Part shown: positions 1 through 5,667 of the stretch, one piece after another | Position numbering within the stretch: position 1 is the stretch's first letter | Layout: every line of letters begins with the position of its first letter | NCBI GenBank assembly: GCA_002449595.1 | Contig: DJXE01000172.1 | Span: 1-14,447 of the forward strand | Source: Lachnospiraceae bacterium UBA7012 | Lineage (GTDB): Bacteria > Bacillota > Clostridia > Lachnospirales > Lachnospiraceae | Direction of reading: 5' to 3' | DNA length: 14,447 bases | Position numbers and translations under genes: made by a program | The notes under the pieces: generated by a model | What the model was told of the DNA's origin: nothing | The model's input: the letters and a program-made list of their open reading frames with translations, nothing else | Database searches by the model: none

Positions 1-435
1 TCCGTCCTGCCGGACGGCCACGTCAGCGACACCGGCATGAACAGCATGAACCACTACTGCTACGGCTCGATCGTCCAGTGGATGTTCCAGACGATCACCG
101 GCCTCGCGCTGGACGACACCGCGCCCGGCTTCAAGCGCGCCGTCATCGCGCCGCAGCCGGACGGCCGCCTCTCCTTCGCGCGCTGCAGCTACCGCTCCGC
201 CGCTGGCGTGTATGAGGTTGGCTGGGAGAGGGTTGCGGAAGGCGGCGCGCCGGCGGCGGCCGGGGCGAATCAGCCGGCGGCTGGGGCGACTGCTCCGGAT
301 GGAACGCAGCAGCCGACGGGCTTGATTCGCCTGAAGGTCGCTGTTCCGTTTGATGCGGAGGCACTTCTCTTCCTTCCGGATGGGACGAGGAAGCTTCTTG
401 ATGCTGGGGAATATGAGTTTGAATTTGTGGGGTGA
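1..435 (+). CDS. Alpha-L-rhamnosidase (GH78), C-terminal fragment
   Basis: The reading frame is open from the first base and ends at TGA 433-435, giving 144 residues of a protein whose start lies left of the window. The first part (DTGMNSMNHYCYGSIVQW, followed by an ITGL stretch) matches the end of the (alpha/alpha)6 catalytic barrel of GH78 enzymes, which remove terminal L-rhamnose from pectin, glycosides and other polysaccharides. The rest, from about GFKRAVIAPQPDG, resembles the C-terminal beta-sandwich domain of the family (PDGRLSFA, YEVGWE, then VPFDAEALLFLPDG). An Ala/Pro/Gly-rich stretch of about 30 residues (bases 232-330) sits between two strands of that domain and looks like a low-complexity insertion. 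The in-frame ATG at 37 is internal, not a start. A terminator follows 84 bases downstream. Family assignment is by motif recognition; substrate linkage is unknown. Confidence 0.85.
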   Translation, partial: SVLPDGHVSDTGMNSMNHYCYGSIVQWMFQTITGLALDDTAPGFKRAVIAPQPDGRLSFARCSYRSAAGVYEVGWERVAEGGAPAAAGANQPAAGATAPDGTQQPTGLIRLKVAVPFDAEALLFLPDGTRKLLDAGEYEFEFVG

Positions 436-518
436 AGAAGAGGCTGGGATTTGAATTCTGATGATTTAGAAGAATCTTGAATTTGAATTCTGAGAAGAAA
501 TATTTGTGATATGTGTGC

Positions 519-559
519 GAGGACCCGGGGTGAGTTGTTACCCCGGGTCCTCTTGTATT
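519..559 (+). terminator. Rho-independent terminator of the rhamnosidase gene
   Basis: A 13-bp perfect stem (519-531 with 540-552, GAGGACCCGGGGT and its complement) with an 8-base loop is followed by TTGTATTTT on the plus strand. It lies 84 bases after the rhamnosidase stop and 11 bases before the convergent cdd stop. On the minus strand no T-run follows the stem, so it chiefly stops plus-strand transcription. Confidence 0.85.
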
Positions 560-562
560 TTG

Positions 563-1024
563 CTATTTCAGATTTGATCCTCCGAAGCTTTCCGGAAGAT
601 ATTCTCCAAGAGTCCGGATTCTGAAGTCTTCCTGGCTTTTAGCTGTGATGACAAAGAAAGTGTCCGTGTCGCAGAATTCTGCCATGACCTGGCGGCAGAC
701 GCCGCACGGCGGGCAATAGTCCGTGATTACGCGGTCCTTGCCGCCGACGATTGCGATCGCGCGGAAGGATCTTTTTCCTTCACTTACTGCCTTCACGAAG
801 GCTGTTCGCTCCGCGCAGATCGACGGCCCGTACGCCGCATTCTCCACGTTGCATCCGGTGACGATCGTCCCGTCGTCGCAAAGGAGCGCCGCCCCGACAG
901 CAAATCCCGAGTATGGAATATATGAGAACGCGAGCATCGCCGCCGCGCGCCCGATCAGCTCCTGCACCGCCTCCACCGGCAGCGGCCCCGGCGTGCTCTT
1001 TCCAGAAGATTTCTTACTCATCAT
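563..1024 (-). CDS. cdd: Cytidine deaminase
   Basis: Cytoplasmic zinc enzyme that deaminates cytidine and deoxycytidine to uridine and deoxyuridine in pyrimidine salvage. The 153-residue protein has the full signature of the small tetrameric class: YSGFAVGAAL at 38-47, substrate-binding CNVENA at 58-63, the CAE motif (Cys70 zinc ligand, Glu72 catalytic) and PCGVCRQ (Cys107 and Cys110 zinc ligands). Three cysteines rather than His plus two Cys is normal for this class. The length is slightly above the usual 130-140 because of a Lys/Ser/Pro-rich N-terminal tail. Two adjacent ATG codons (1024 and 1021) follow a GGAGG at 1030-1034, with spacing of 5 or 8 bases, so the second may be the true start. 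The gene appears to be a single-gene unit: it converges with the rhamnosidase gene and has its own promoter and an unusual roughly 200-base leader. Confidence 0.95.
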   Translation of the reverse strand: MMSKKSSGKSTPGPLPVEAVQELIGRAAAMLAFSYIPYSGFAVGAALLCDDGTIVTGCNVENAAYGPSICAERTAFVKAVSEGKRSFRAIAIVGGKDRVITDYCPPCGVCRQVMAEFCDTDTFFVITAKSQEDFRIRTLGEYLPESFGGSNLK

Positions 1025-1042
1025 GCGCTCCTCCCTTCGCCC

Positions 1043-1070
1043 GCTCTTCTATCTCTGCTCTTCTATCTCT
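1043..1070 (-). repeat. Perfect 14-bp tandem repeat in cdd leader
   Basis: GCTCTTCTATCTCT occurs twice head to tail (1043-1056 and 1057-1070). On the transcribed minus strand it reads as purine-rich AGAGATAGAAGAGC, just upstream of the cdd ribosome binding site. Its function is unknown; slippage duplication is the simplest origin. Confidence 0.9.
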
Positions 1071-1075
1071 TTGAT

Positions 1076-1185
1076 TTACGGCATAAATCGTGCTTTCTTC
1101 AGTTTTGCCGTAATTTTGAGTCTTACAAGTGCCCTTATGTGCTACTATTACGGCTTTTTTCGCATTTCTTTCATTTATGCCGTAA
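1076..1185 (-). promoter_or_regulatory. Four-arm repeat element in the cdd leader, possible RNA switch or operator cluster
   Basis: Four copies of TTACGGC or its complement occur in alternating orientation: 1076-1082 (A), 1107-1113 (B), 1148-1154 (C) and 1179-1185 (D). A-B and C-D each have exactly 24 bases between arms, and the two units repeat with a 72-base period, with further shared sequence (GCCGTAATTYTGAGYCT). On the cdd transcript, D can pair with C (8 bp) while B pairs with A (7 bp). Alternatively D pairs with A (13 bp, 1173-1185 with 1076-1088) while C pairs with B (8 bp). These folds exclude each other, as in attenuators and riboswitches. The alternative reading is four half-sites for a DNA-binding regulator. 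I recognise no known RNA family here. Confidence 0.6.
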
Positions 1186-1239
1186 TTCTGAGCCTAAGCT
1201 TATTCTTGATTAGAACCGTAGTCCCTGCTTTCACGATTA

Positions 1240-1248
1240 ATTATAGCA
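1240..1248 (-). promoter_or_regulatory. Extended -10 promoter for cdd
   Basis: The minus strand reads TGCTATAAT, a consensus extended -10 box. Upstream at 16-base spacing there is only a poor -35 (TCAATA), as is tolerated with an extended -10. Transcription would begin near 1233, leaving a leader of about 210 bases before cdd that contains the four-arm repeat element. Confidence 0.55.
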
Positions 1249-1351
1249 TTTTCCGTTTTTCTATTGATGAATGCTAAGCTGTGCGGCATGATGTAAATGT
1301 TGCGCAGATGATCTGGTAACTGATTCCCCGGCAATCATGCAAAAATGACAA

Positions 1352-1412
1352 CTGAGAAATGATCATGCTTCCTGCTTAGCTTGCAAGAATAGTATCTGAG
1401 AAATAATCATGC
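1352..1412. repeat. Pair of 17-bp direct repeats beside the 1409 hairpin
   Basis: CTGAGAAATGATCATGC (1352-1368) and CTGAGAAATAATCATGC (1396-1412) differ at one base and are 44 bases apart. The second runs into the left arm of the terminator hairpin. GCGGCATGAT at 1283-1292 is also inverted at 1407-1416. The stretch 1250-1612 contains no convincing gene; these repeats, the hairpin and a 12-bp tandem repeat are all I can see in it. Confidence 0.7.
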
Positions 1413-1450
1413 CGCATCTGTCACGCCTGGTGACAAGATGCGGCATTTTT
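1409..1450. terminator. Strong hairpin terminator, orphan on the plus strand
   Basis: An 11-bp stem (1409-1419 with 1436-1446) is topped by a second 5-bp stem (1420-1424 with 1430-1434) with a GCCTG loop. On the plus strand it is followed by TTTTTCATT, a good terminator tail, yet no plus-strand gene lies upstream. On the minus strand a weaker tail (GATTATTTC) follows, so it may also end the ribU transcript, whose stop is 163 bases away. Confidence 0.65.
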
Positions 1451-1492
1451 CATTACTTAGAAAAGTGTTTTTATAATTTCTCTTATGAAGCT

Positions 1493-1516
1493 GCTGCCTT
1501 AAATGCTGCCTTAAAT
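1493..1516. repeat. Perfect 12-bp tandem repeat downstream of ribU
   Basis: GCTGCCTTAAAT occurs twice head to tail in the noncoding stretch 1450-1612 between the hairpin and the ribU stop. No function is evident. Confidence 0.85.
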
Positions 1517-1612
1517 ACTCCGGCATGTCACCTCACTACAGAAACTCCGAGGGTTCGTTTTACACTGCAGACAATCCCGCGGCTCATCTCCCCCCACAGA
1601 TCATCCGCCAGT

Positions 1613-2386
1613 TCATCTTCCCCCGCGGCTGCCATACTTGATGATCGGGCTGAGGGGCTTGTAGATCAGCATGGTGATCACAGAGACGACCACGCCCTTC
1701 ACTATGTTCAGCGGCGCGACCATCAGGATGACGAAAGTGGTCAGGTCCTTAACGCCGGGATTGATTGCCTGCCCCATGCCGAGGATGACGTCCATATCCA
1801 TGTGAAACAGCCTGGAAAAGGTCGGCAGCAGGTAAACCGCATTGAACCACGTGCCGAACACGGTCATGATCACTGTGCCGCAGATGCAGCCGATGATCGC
1901 GTTCTTCTTTGACTTCCGGAACTGGTAGATGACGGACGCCGGCAGCACGAGCATGCACCCGATCAGGAAATTGGCGAGATCACCGACGAACGCGGTCGAG
2001 GTCGACTTGATGACGAGCTTGATCATGATCTTCAGGAACTCGATCAGCACGCCCGCGACGGGACCGAACGCGAACCCGCCGATCAGCGCCGCCAGCTCCG
2101 AGAAGTCAAGCTTGTAAAAAGGCGGTGCAAACGGAACCGCAAAATCCAGGCAATGCAGAACGCCCGCGATCGCCGAAAACATGCCGATCATGACGACCTT
2201 GCGCGTCGTGAGAATTCTCTCCGGCCGTCCGCCCGCCGCACTCGCGCCGCCCGCTTTAGCTGCCGCACGCCGCGCCGCCATCTTCTCGAAAAAGTACGCC
2301 ACCGCGATCAGCACCGCCACCGTGACGAGCGCTACTAGCGCGAAGCCTGCATTGTCCACAATTGCCTGTCTGAGTCCGTTTCCCAT
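1613..2386 (-). CDS. ribU: Riboflavin ECF transporter substrate-binding (S) component, RibU type
   Basis: Integral membrane S component that binds riboflavin and works with the shared ECF energising module (EcfT and two ATPases), encoded elsewhere. From the chosen start the protein has 257 residues. The RibU core starts near residue 60 and includes KLDFSELAALIGGFAFGP (92-109), IKSTSTAFVGDLANFLIG (126-143) and hydrophobic helices to residue 242. RibU is usually about 190-200 residues; here an extra N-terminal membrane helix (about 14-34) and an Ala/Gly/Arg-rich linker (37-54) precede the core. I chose ATG 2386 because AAGGAG lies at 2397-2402; an in-frame ATG at 2488 would add 34 charged residues but has no ribosome binding site. 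The FMN riboswitch upstream strongly supports the flavin substrate. Confidence 0.9.
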   Translation of the reverse strand: MGNGLRQAIVDNAGFALVALVTVAVLIAVAYFFEKMAARRAAAKAGGASAAGGRPERILTTRKVVMIGMFSAIAGVLHCLDFAVPFAPPFYKLDFSELAALIGGFAFGPVAGVLIEFLKIMIKLVIKSTSTAFVGDLANFLIGCMLVLPASVIYQFRKSKKNAIIGCICGTVIMTVFGTWFNAVYLLPTFSRLFHMDMDVILGMGQAINPGVKDLTTFVILMVAPLNIVKGVVVSVITMLIYKPLSPIIKYGSRGGR

Positions 2387-2480
2387 GATGTAGTCTCTCC
2401 TTCCCTCTGCTGTGAAAAACATTTCCCTCCACAGATCCTGTTTTTCAGCCAGCCTAGTGGGCCATCTTCGCCGCTTCGCA

Positions 2481-2616
2481 TGAGCCATGCCGCAAGTTCG
2501 CGAACGCTTCGCGTTCTCTCACTGTCGCGGCATTCGCCGTATGTGCCCAATCTGTCCTTCAGGCATTCGTGAGCATGATCACAATGCCTTCATCCAGCTT
2601 GTTCACGCATGGCTCA
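2481..2616 (-). repeat. Inverted-repeat-bounded segment between riboswitch terminator and ribU
   Basis: TGAGCCATGC (2481-2490) recurs inverted as GCATGGCTCA (2607-2616), enclosing a 136-base segment. Inside it ATGCCGC (2487-2493) pairs with GCGGCAT (2527-2533), around a tight hairpin GAACGC-TTC-GCGTTC (2502-2516). This would fold extensively in the ribU leader after the riboswitch terminator. It encodes no convincing protein. It may be a small intergenic palindromic repeat or a second structural control element. Confidence 0.55.
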
Positions 2617-2626
2617 TTGCTCGCGC

Positions 2627-2655
2627 AAAAAAGCCCCGCAGAAATCTGCAGGGCT
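2627..2655 (-). terminator. Intrinsic terminator of the FMN riboswitch expression platform
   Basis: On the minus strand AGCCCTGCAG (2655-2646) pairs with CTGCGGGGCT (2641-2632) across an ATTT loop, with one G-U pair, and is followed by six T residues (2632-2627). It lies about 26 bases after the FMN aptamer and well before ribU, the usual arrangement for FMN-induced premature termination. Confidence 0.88.
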
Positions 2656-2680
2656 CACAGCACACAAAATAAGCTTGCGC

Positions 2681-2812
2681 TTTTCTTCCATCCAGACTTT
2701 CCGGGCATTGCGCCCGGGTTCACTGTTGGTCCCGGAGTTTCACCGGGTCAGCCGCCTTGCAGCGGGTCGCGGACTTTACCGCCAGTGGGGATTCTCACCC
2801 CGCCCTGAAAAA
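2681..2812 (-). promoter_or_regulatory. FMN riboswitch (RFN element)
   Basis: Read on the minus strand, the conserved blocks of the RFN aptamer appear in order: GGGTGAGAATCCCC, ACTGGCGGTAAAGTCCGCGA, a GGCTGACCCGGTGAAACTCC block, CCAACAGTGAACCCGGGC, and GAAAGTCTGGATGGAAGA. The ends can form P1 (TTTTTC with GAAGAA, one wobble). FMN binding is expected to favour the downstream terminator at 2627-2655 and reduce ribU expression. CAGGGC near the aptamer 5' end (2802-2807) is complementary to GCCCTG in the terminator's first arm (2649-2654), a possible antiterminator contact, although only six bases long. Confidence 0.96.
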
Positions 2813-2830
2813 CACGTCTATGAAATTATT

Positions 2831-2914
2831 TCCGCGGATCTGCCGCCGTATTATCCGACTGCTTCACCGCACTTCCCGGATCCGCCGCCATACCATCAGC
2901 CACTTCACCGCACT
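2831..2914 (-). repeat. Imperfect 43/41-bp tandem repeat between ribU promoter and aptamer
   Basis: Segment 2831-2873 and segment 2874-2914 are diverged copies, sharing GGATCYGCCGCCRTA, a CCATCAG-like middle and CTTCACCGCACT at the end. They lie in the roughly 125-base leader between the predicted transcription start (about 2936) and the FMN aptamer. A leader of this length upstream of an aptamer is unusual. Confidence 0.75.
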
Positions 2915-2942
2915 GCCGCGGCACACCGCCGCGCTACAGATG

Positions 2943-2971
2943 ATTCTATGCTCTCTTCAAGGATTTGTAAA
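2943..2971 (-). promoter_or_regulatory. Sigma-70-type promoter for ribU
   Basis: On the minus strand TTTACA (2971-2966) and TAGAAT (2948-2943) are separated by exactly 17 bases, each matching consensus at five of six positions. It starts 12 bases after the degV stop, so ribU is transcribed independently. Transcription would start near 2936, immediately before a CGCGGC-GCCGCG hairpin (2917-2933) at the very 5' end of the message. Confidence 0.7.
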
Positions 2972-2983
2972 CTGTTATTTCCC

Positions 2984-3841
2984 TCAATAATTTTTCGCCG
3001 CAAAGAACGCCACCGCAATCGCCCCGGGGCCGGAGTAGGTCCCGATCGTCGCGCCGACTTCCGCGACCTGCAGGGCATCCTCGTGTCCCTCGTAGAGCCA
3101 GGCGGAGTCCTCGACGTACTTCCGCAGCACCGTATCGTCAAATCCGGCGTAGCCGAGGCACACCGGCCGGGAGAAATCGATCCCGCCCGTCTTCTCGACG
3201 AACTGGCTGAGCATGTTGCCGGAGTTCCGCGACCCGCGCGCCTTGCCCAGGATCTTGACCTGCCCGTCTTCGATCGTGAGCACCGGCTTGATCGAGAGCA
3301 CGCCCCCGATCGCAGCTGCCGCCGCAGAAATCCTGCCGCCGAGCTTCAGGTACTCGAGCGTGTCGAAGACGGCGATGACGTGCGCGTCTTTCAGTTCCTC
3401 CCGGATCTGCTCCACAAGCTGAGAAAAGCTTTTCCCCTCCTCTCTCAGCTGCACCGCCCTCTGGACGATGATGTATTCCGAGACGCAGAACTGCCTGCTG
3501 TCGATGACGGCCACCTTGTCCCCGAACTGCCTCGCGGCGACACATGCGCTCTCATAGGAGCCGGAAACACCGGAGGAGAGGCAGAAGCACACAGCCTCAT
3601 CTCCCGCCTCGACTGCCTTCTTAAATTCCTGTTCATAAACGAACGGCGTGATCTGGCTCGTCTTCGGGATCTCGTCCGTCTCTACCAGCTTCTGGTAGAA
3701 CTCATGCGGCGTGAGCGTCACGCCGTCCTGATACTCATCCTCATGAAAACGCACGGTCAGCGGAAGCACCGTGATGCCCCACTCCGCCGCTCTTTTCTGT
3801 GAGATGTCGCTCGCCGAATCAGTGATGATACGAATTGCCAT
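2984..3841 (-). CDS. DegV/FakB family fatty-acid-binding protein
   Basis: Soluble lipid-binding protein of the DegV family; FakB members present fatty acids to the kinase FakA, which makes acyl-phosphate for phospholipid synthesis. The 285-residue length is typical. Family motifs are present in order: ITDSASD (6-12), TSQITP (61-66), SSGVSGSY (89-96), LEYLKLGGRI (162-171), SIKPVL (183-188) and GTYSGPGAIAVAFF (267-280). Thr61, Ser93 and Arg170 lie where the fatty-acid carboxylate is held in this family. The His commonly seen in GTH-(T/S)-GPG is Tyr269 here, which may alter ligand handling. GAGG seven bases before ATG 3841 supports the start. It is the last gene of an apparent three-gene operon, 23 bases after the double esterase. 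FakA is not in the window. Confidence 0.9.
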   Translation of the reverse strand: MAIRIITDSASDISQKRAAEWGITVLPLTVRFHEDEYQDGVTLTPHEFYQKLVETDEIPKTSQITPFVYEQEFKKAVEAGDEAVCFCLSSGVSGSYESACVAARQFGDKVAVIDSRQFCVSEYIIVQRAVQLREEGKSFSQLVEQIREELKDAHVIAVFDTLEYLKLGGRISAAAAAIGGVLSIKPVLTIEDGQVKILGKARGSRNSGNMLSQFVEKTGGIDFSRPVCLGYAGFDDTVLRKYVEDSAWLYEGHEDALQVAEVGATIGTYSGPGAIAVAFFAAKNY

Positions 3842-3864
3842 GTAAAAACCTCGTTGCTTTTTCT

Positions 3865-5616
3865 TTACAGTACTCCCCAGAACTCCACCGCCCGGTCGAT
3901 CCAGCCTTCCGCGCTCGTCCCGGTCGCCGGGCCAAAGCCGTGGTCGACGCCCTCGAAGAGGTCAAACCGGTACGGGACTCCCGCTGCCGCAAGCGCGCGG
4001 GCCATTCTGCGGCTGTTTTCCGCCGGCACGATCGAGTCGATGTCTCCCGCCCACAGGTAAGTGCGCGGGTACTCCGCCGTCACATGCAGTTCGAGACTTG
4101 TGAAGTCCTCGCGCTCGCGCTCAGACATCTCGTAAAAGCCACTGTCTTCCGCCCTGCCGTTTCCTTCCGCAGGCCGCGCGTCCGTGGGCGCCGCACCAGG
4201 CCCAACAACATTGTAGTCTCTCGCATACAGCAGCCAATCGTGCGTGCCCATGTGCGTGATCGCCGGATCCGTAGATATCACAGGATAGCAAAGCACCAGC
4301 GCCCCCGGCTTCGGGAGTCCGTACTTGCTGTAACCCATGTTCAGCGTTCCGAAGCTTCCGGCGAGATGCGCTCCCGCCGAAGAACCCCAGACGGAATAAT
4401 TCTCCGTGTCCAGGTTCCACTCGTCCGCTTTTCCGAGAATCTCCCTCACAGCCTCGGCGAGGTCATCCTGCGGTGCGGGGTACAAAGCCTTTTCCTTCAC
4501 TCTGTAGTAAACGATGACGGCGGAAATACCCTTTTCGTTGAGCTTCTTCGCGAACGGAACGCCCTCGATGAAACTGCAGACCGCGCCGTAGCCGCCGCCC
4601 GGCACGATGACTGCGAGCGGATGTTTGGCGCCGTCCTGAAGCAGGAACCGGGTGTCCAGCCACATCTCATTGCGGGTGGGATTGTCGTCCTTCACCTGCT
4701 GCTCCGGAATGATGTCCGGCGCGGGATCGTCGCTGATAAAGCGGCTTCCGAACACGTCTTCTGTCCGGAAAAGGAATTCGCGCACGAGCGTCACGGCTTT
4801 CTCGTCGAAATGCTCGTCGAATCCGTGCTGCGCCCGGTCGAGCAGGATCAGCTCGCAGCTGTTTTCTCTGCCGTCCTGCGCCGCCCGCGCGGCATACGCC
4901 TCGTACGCCCTTTCCGAGTAGGAACAGTTCACGAGCGCGTCGCTCGTGCCATGGATGATGAGCACCGGGCCCGGGTAGGGACTGATCGCCGCGAACGGAT
5001 CGATGTCCTTCGCATCGGCCGCGTAGCATCTGCCGAGCCGCATGCCTGCGATCGTAAACTCCTCCGGAATATTGTCCGGATCGATCGCCTGCGTCTCGCC
5101 GAACCCGTCCTGCGCCGCCCATCCGGTCTTCGCGTCGTCCGGGATGCAGAGCGCGGGATAAAACAGGATGAGCTCCTCGACGGTTTCCGGCATCTGTGCC
5201 GCCGTCAGCGCGCTGACGAAGCCGCCCTGCGAGCAGCCCCACAGGACGACTTTTACCGGCTCCGAAGTGTCTTCGCCGGCTGCCGCTTTCAGTTCCCGGA
5301 AGTCTTCCTGCACATGGCTGATCACAGCTTTCAGGTCCAGGACCTCGGTCAGGACCGACATCTCCCGCGTGTCCCCGTCGCTGGAGGACAGGAACCCGCC
5401 GCCGCAGAAATCAAAGACGTAAGCAACGCAGCGGCCGGTCGCCGCGATCTGCTTCGCGTACGGCGCCGTCCCCGACTGATCCCCCGTAAAGCCGTGACTG
5501 ATGATGACCGGCTGAAGATCCTTTTCACGGACGTCTTCCCGCTCCGGCACGTACTTCGTCCCGCGGATCGTGAGGCCGTCCCTTTGTGTTTCAAATTTCT
5601 CGTTTCTGACAAACAT
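3865..5616 (-). CDS. Double alpha/beta-hydrolase fusion (two complete esterase domains)
   Basis: A 583-residue protein made of two alpha/beta-hydrolase domains, each with a readable triad. Domain 1 (about 1-285) resembles cinnamoyl/feruloyl-esterase-like hydrolases: oxyanion motif ISHGF (39-43), elbow GCSQG with Ser129, Asp226 in HGTSDALVN and His264 in QHGF. Domain 2 (about 320-583) resembles the BD-FAE/Aes carboxylesterase group: PGGGYG (339-344), elbow GSSAG with Ser413, an acid in AGDIDSIVP (Asp527 likely) and His559 in VDHGFG. No signal peptide is evident, so it is probably cytoplasmic and acts on imported ester substrates. The ribosome binding site is weak (GGGA about 16 bases upstream), so translation may be coupled to the MBL gene 51 bases upstream. 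Which ester bonds it cuts (feruloyl, acetyl, acyl) cannot be told from sequence. Confidence 0.87.
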   Translation of the reverse strand: MFVRNEKFETQRDGLTIRGTKYVPEREDVREKDLQPVIISHGFTGDQSGTAPYAKQIAATGRCVAYVFDFCGGGFLSSSDGDTREMSVLTEVLDLKAVISHVQEDFRELKAAAGEDTSEPVKVVLWGCSQGGFVSALTAAQMPETVEELILFYPALCIPDDAKTGWAAQDGFGETQAIDPDNIPEEFTIAGMRLGRCYAADAKDIDPFAAISPYPGPVLIIHGTSDALVNCSYSERAYEAYAARAAQDGRENSCELILLDRAQHGFDEHFDEKAVTLVREFLFRTEDVFGSRFISDDPAPDIIPEQQVKDDNPTRNEMWLDTRFLLQDGAKHPLAVIVPGGGYGAVCSFIEGVPFAKKLNEKGISAVIVYYRVKEKALYPAPQDDLAEAVREILGKADEWNLDTENYSVWGSSAGAHLAGSFGTLNMGYSKYGLPKPGALVLCYPVISTDPAITHMGTHDWLLYARDYNVVGPGAAPTDARPAEGNGRAEDSGFYEMSEREREDFTSLELHVTAEYPRTYLWAGDIDSIVPAENSRRMARALAAAGVPYRFDLFEGVDHGFGPATGTSAEGWIDRAVEFWGVL

Positions 5617-5667
5617 TGGCTATCTTAATCGTTCCCTTTCAATGATTTCATCCGGCCCGGAAAGCAC

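Noticed and set aside
1076..1185. CRISPR-like array in the cdd leader
   Set aside because: Repeats are only 7-13 bp, alternate in orientation and have related spacers; no cas genes are present.
723..1277. Plus-strand frame of 184 codons across cdd and its leader
   Set aside because: Its first half is antisense to cdd and its second half translates the repeat-bearing leader; no ribosome binding site or homology is recognisable.
1449..1477. Plus-strand promoter with TATAAT at 1472-1477
   Set aside because: The -35 (TTCATT) is poor and no gene follows on the plus strand.
2387..2488. 34-residue N-terminal extension of ribU from ATG 2488
   Set aside because: There is no ribosome binding site there and the sequence is unlike RibU; AAGGAG precedes the internal ATG at 2386.
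2609..3802. Long plus-strand open frame (397 codons) opposite degV
   Set aside because: It is Arg-rich, crosses the riboswitch and lies antisense to a clear DegV gene; high GC content creates such frames.
3835..5628. Plus-strand open frame of 597 codons opposite the double esterase
   Set aside because: Arg/His/Val-rich translation with no family motif, while the minus strand has two full catalytic triads.
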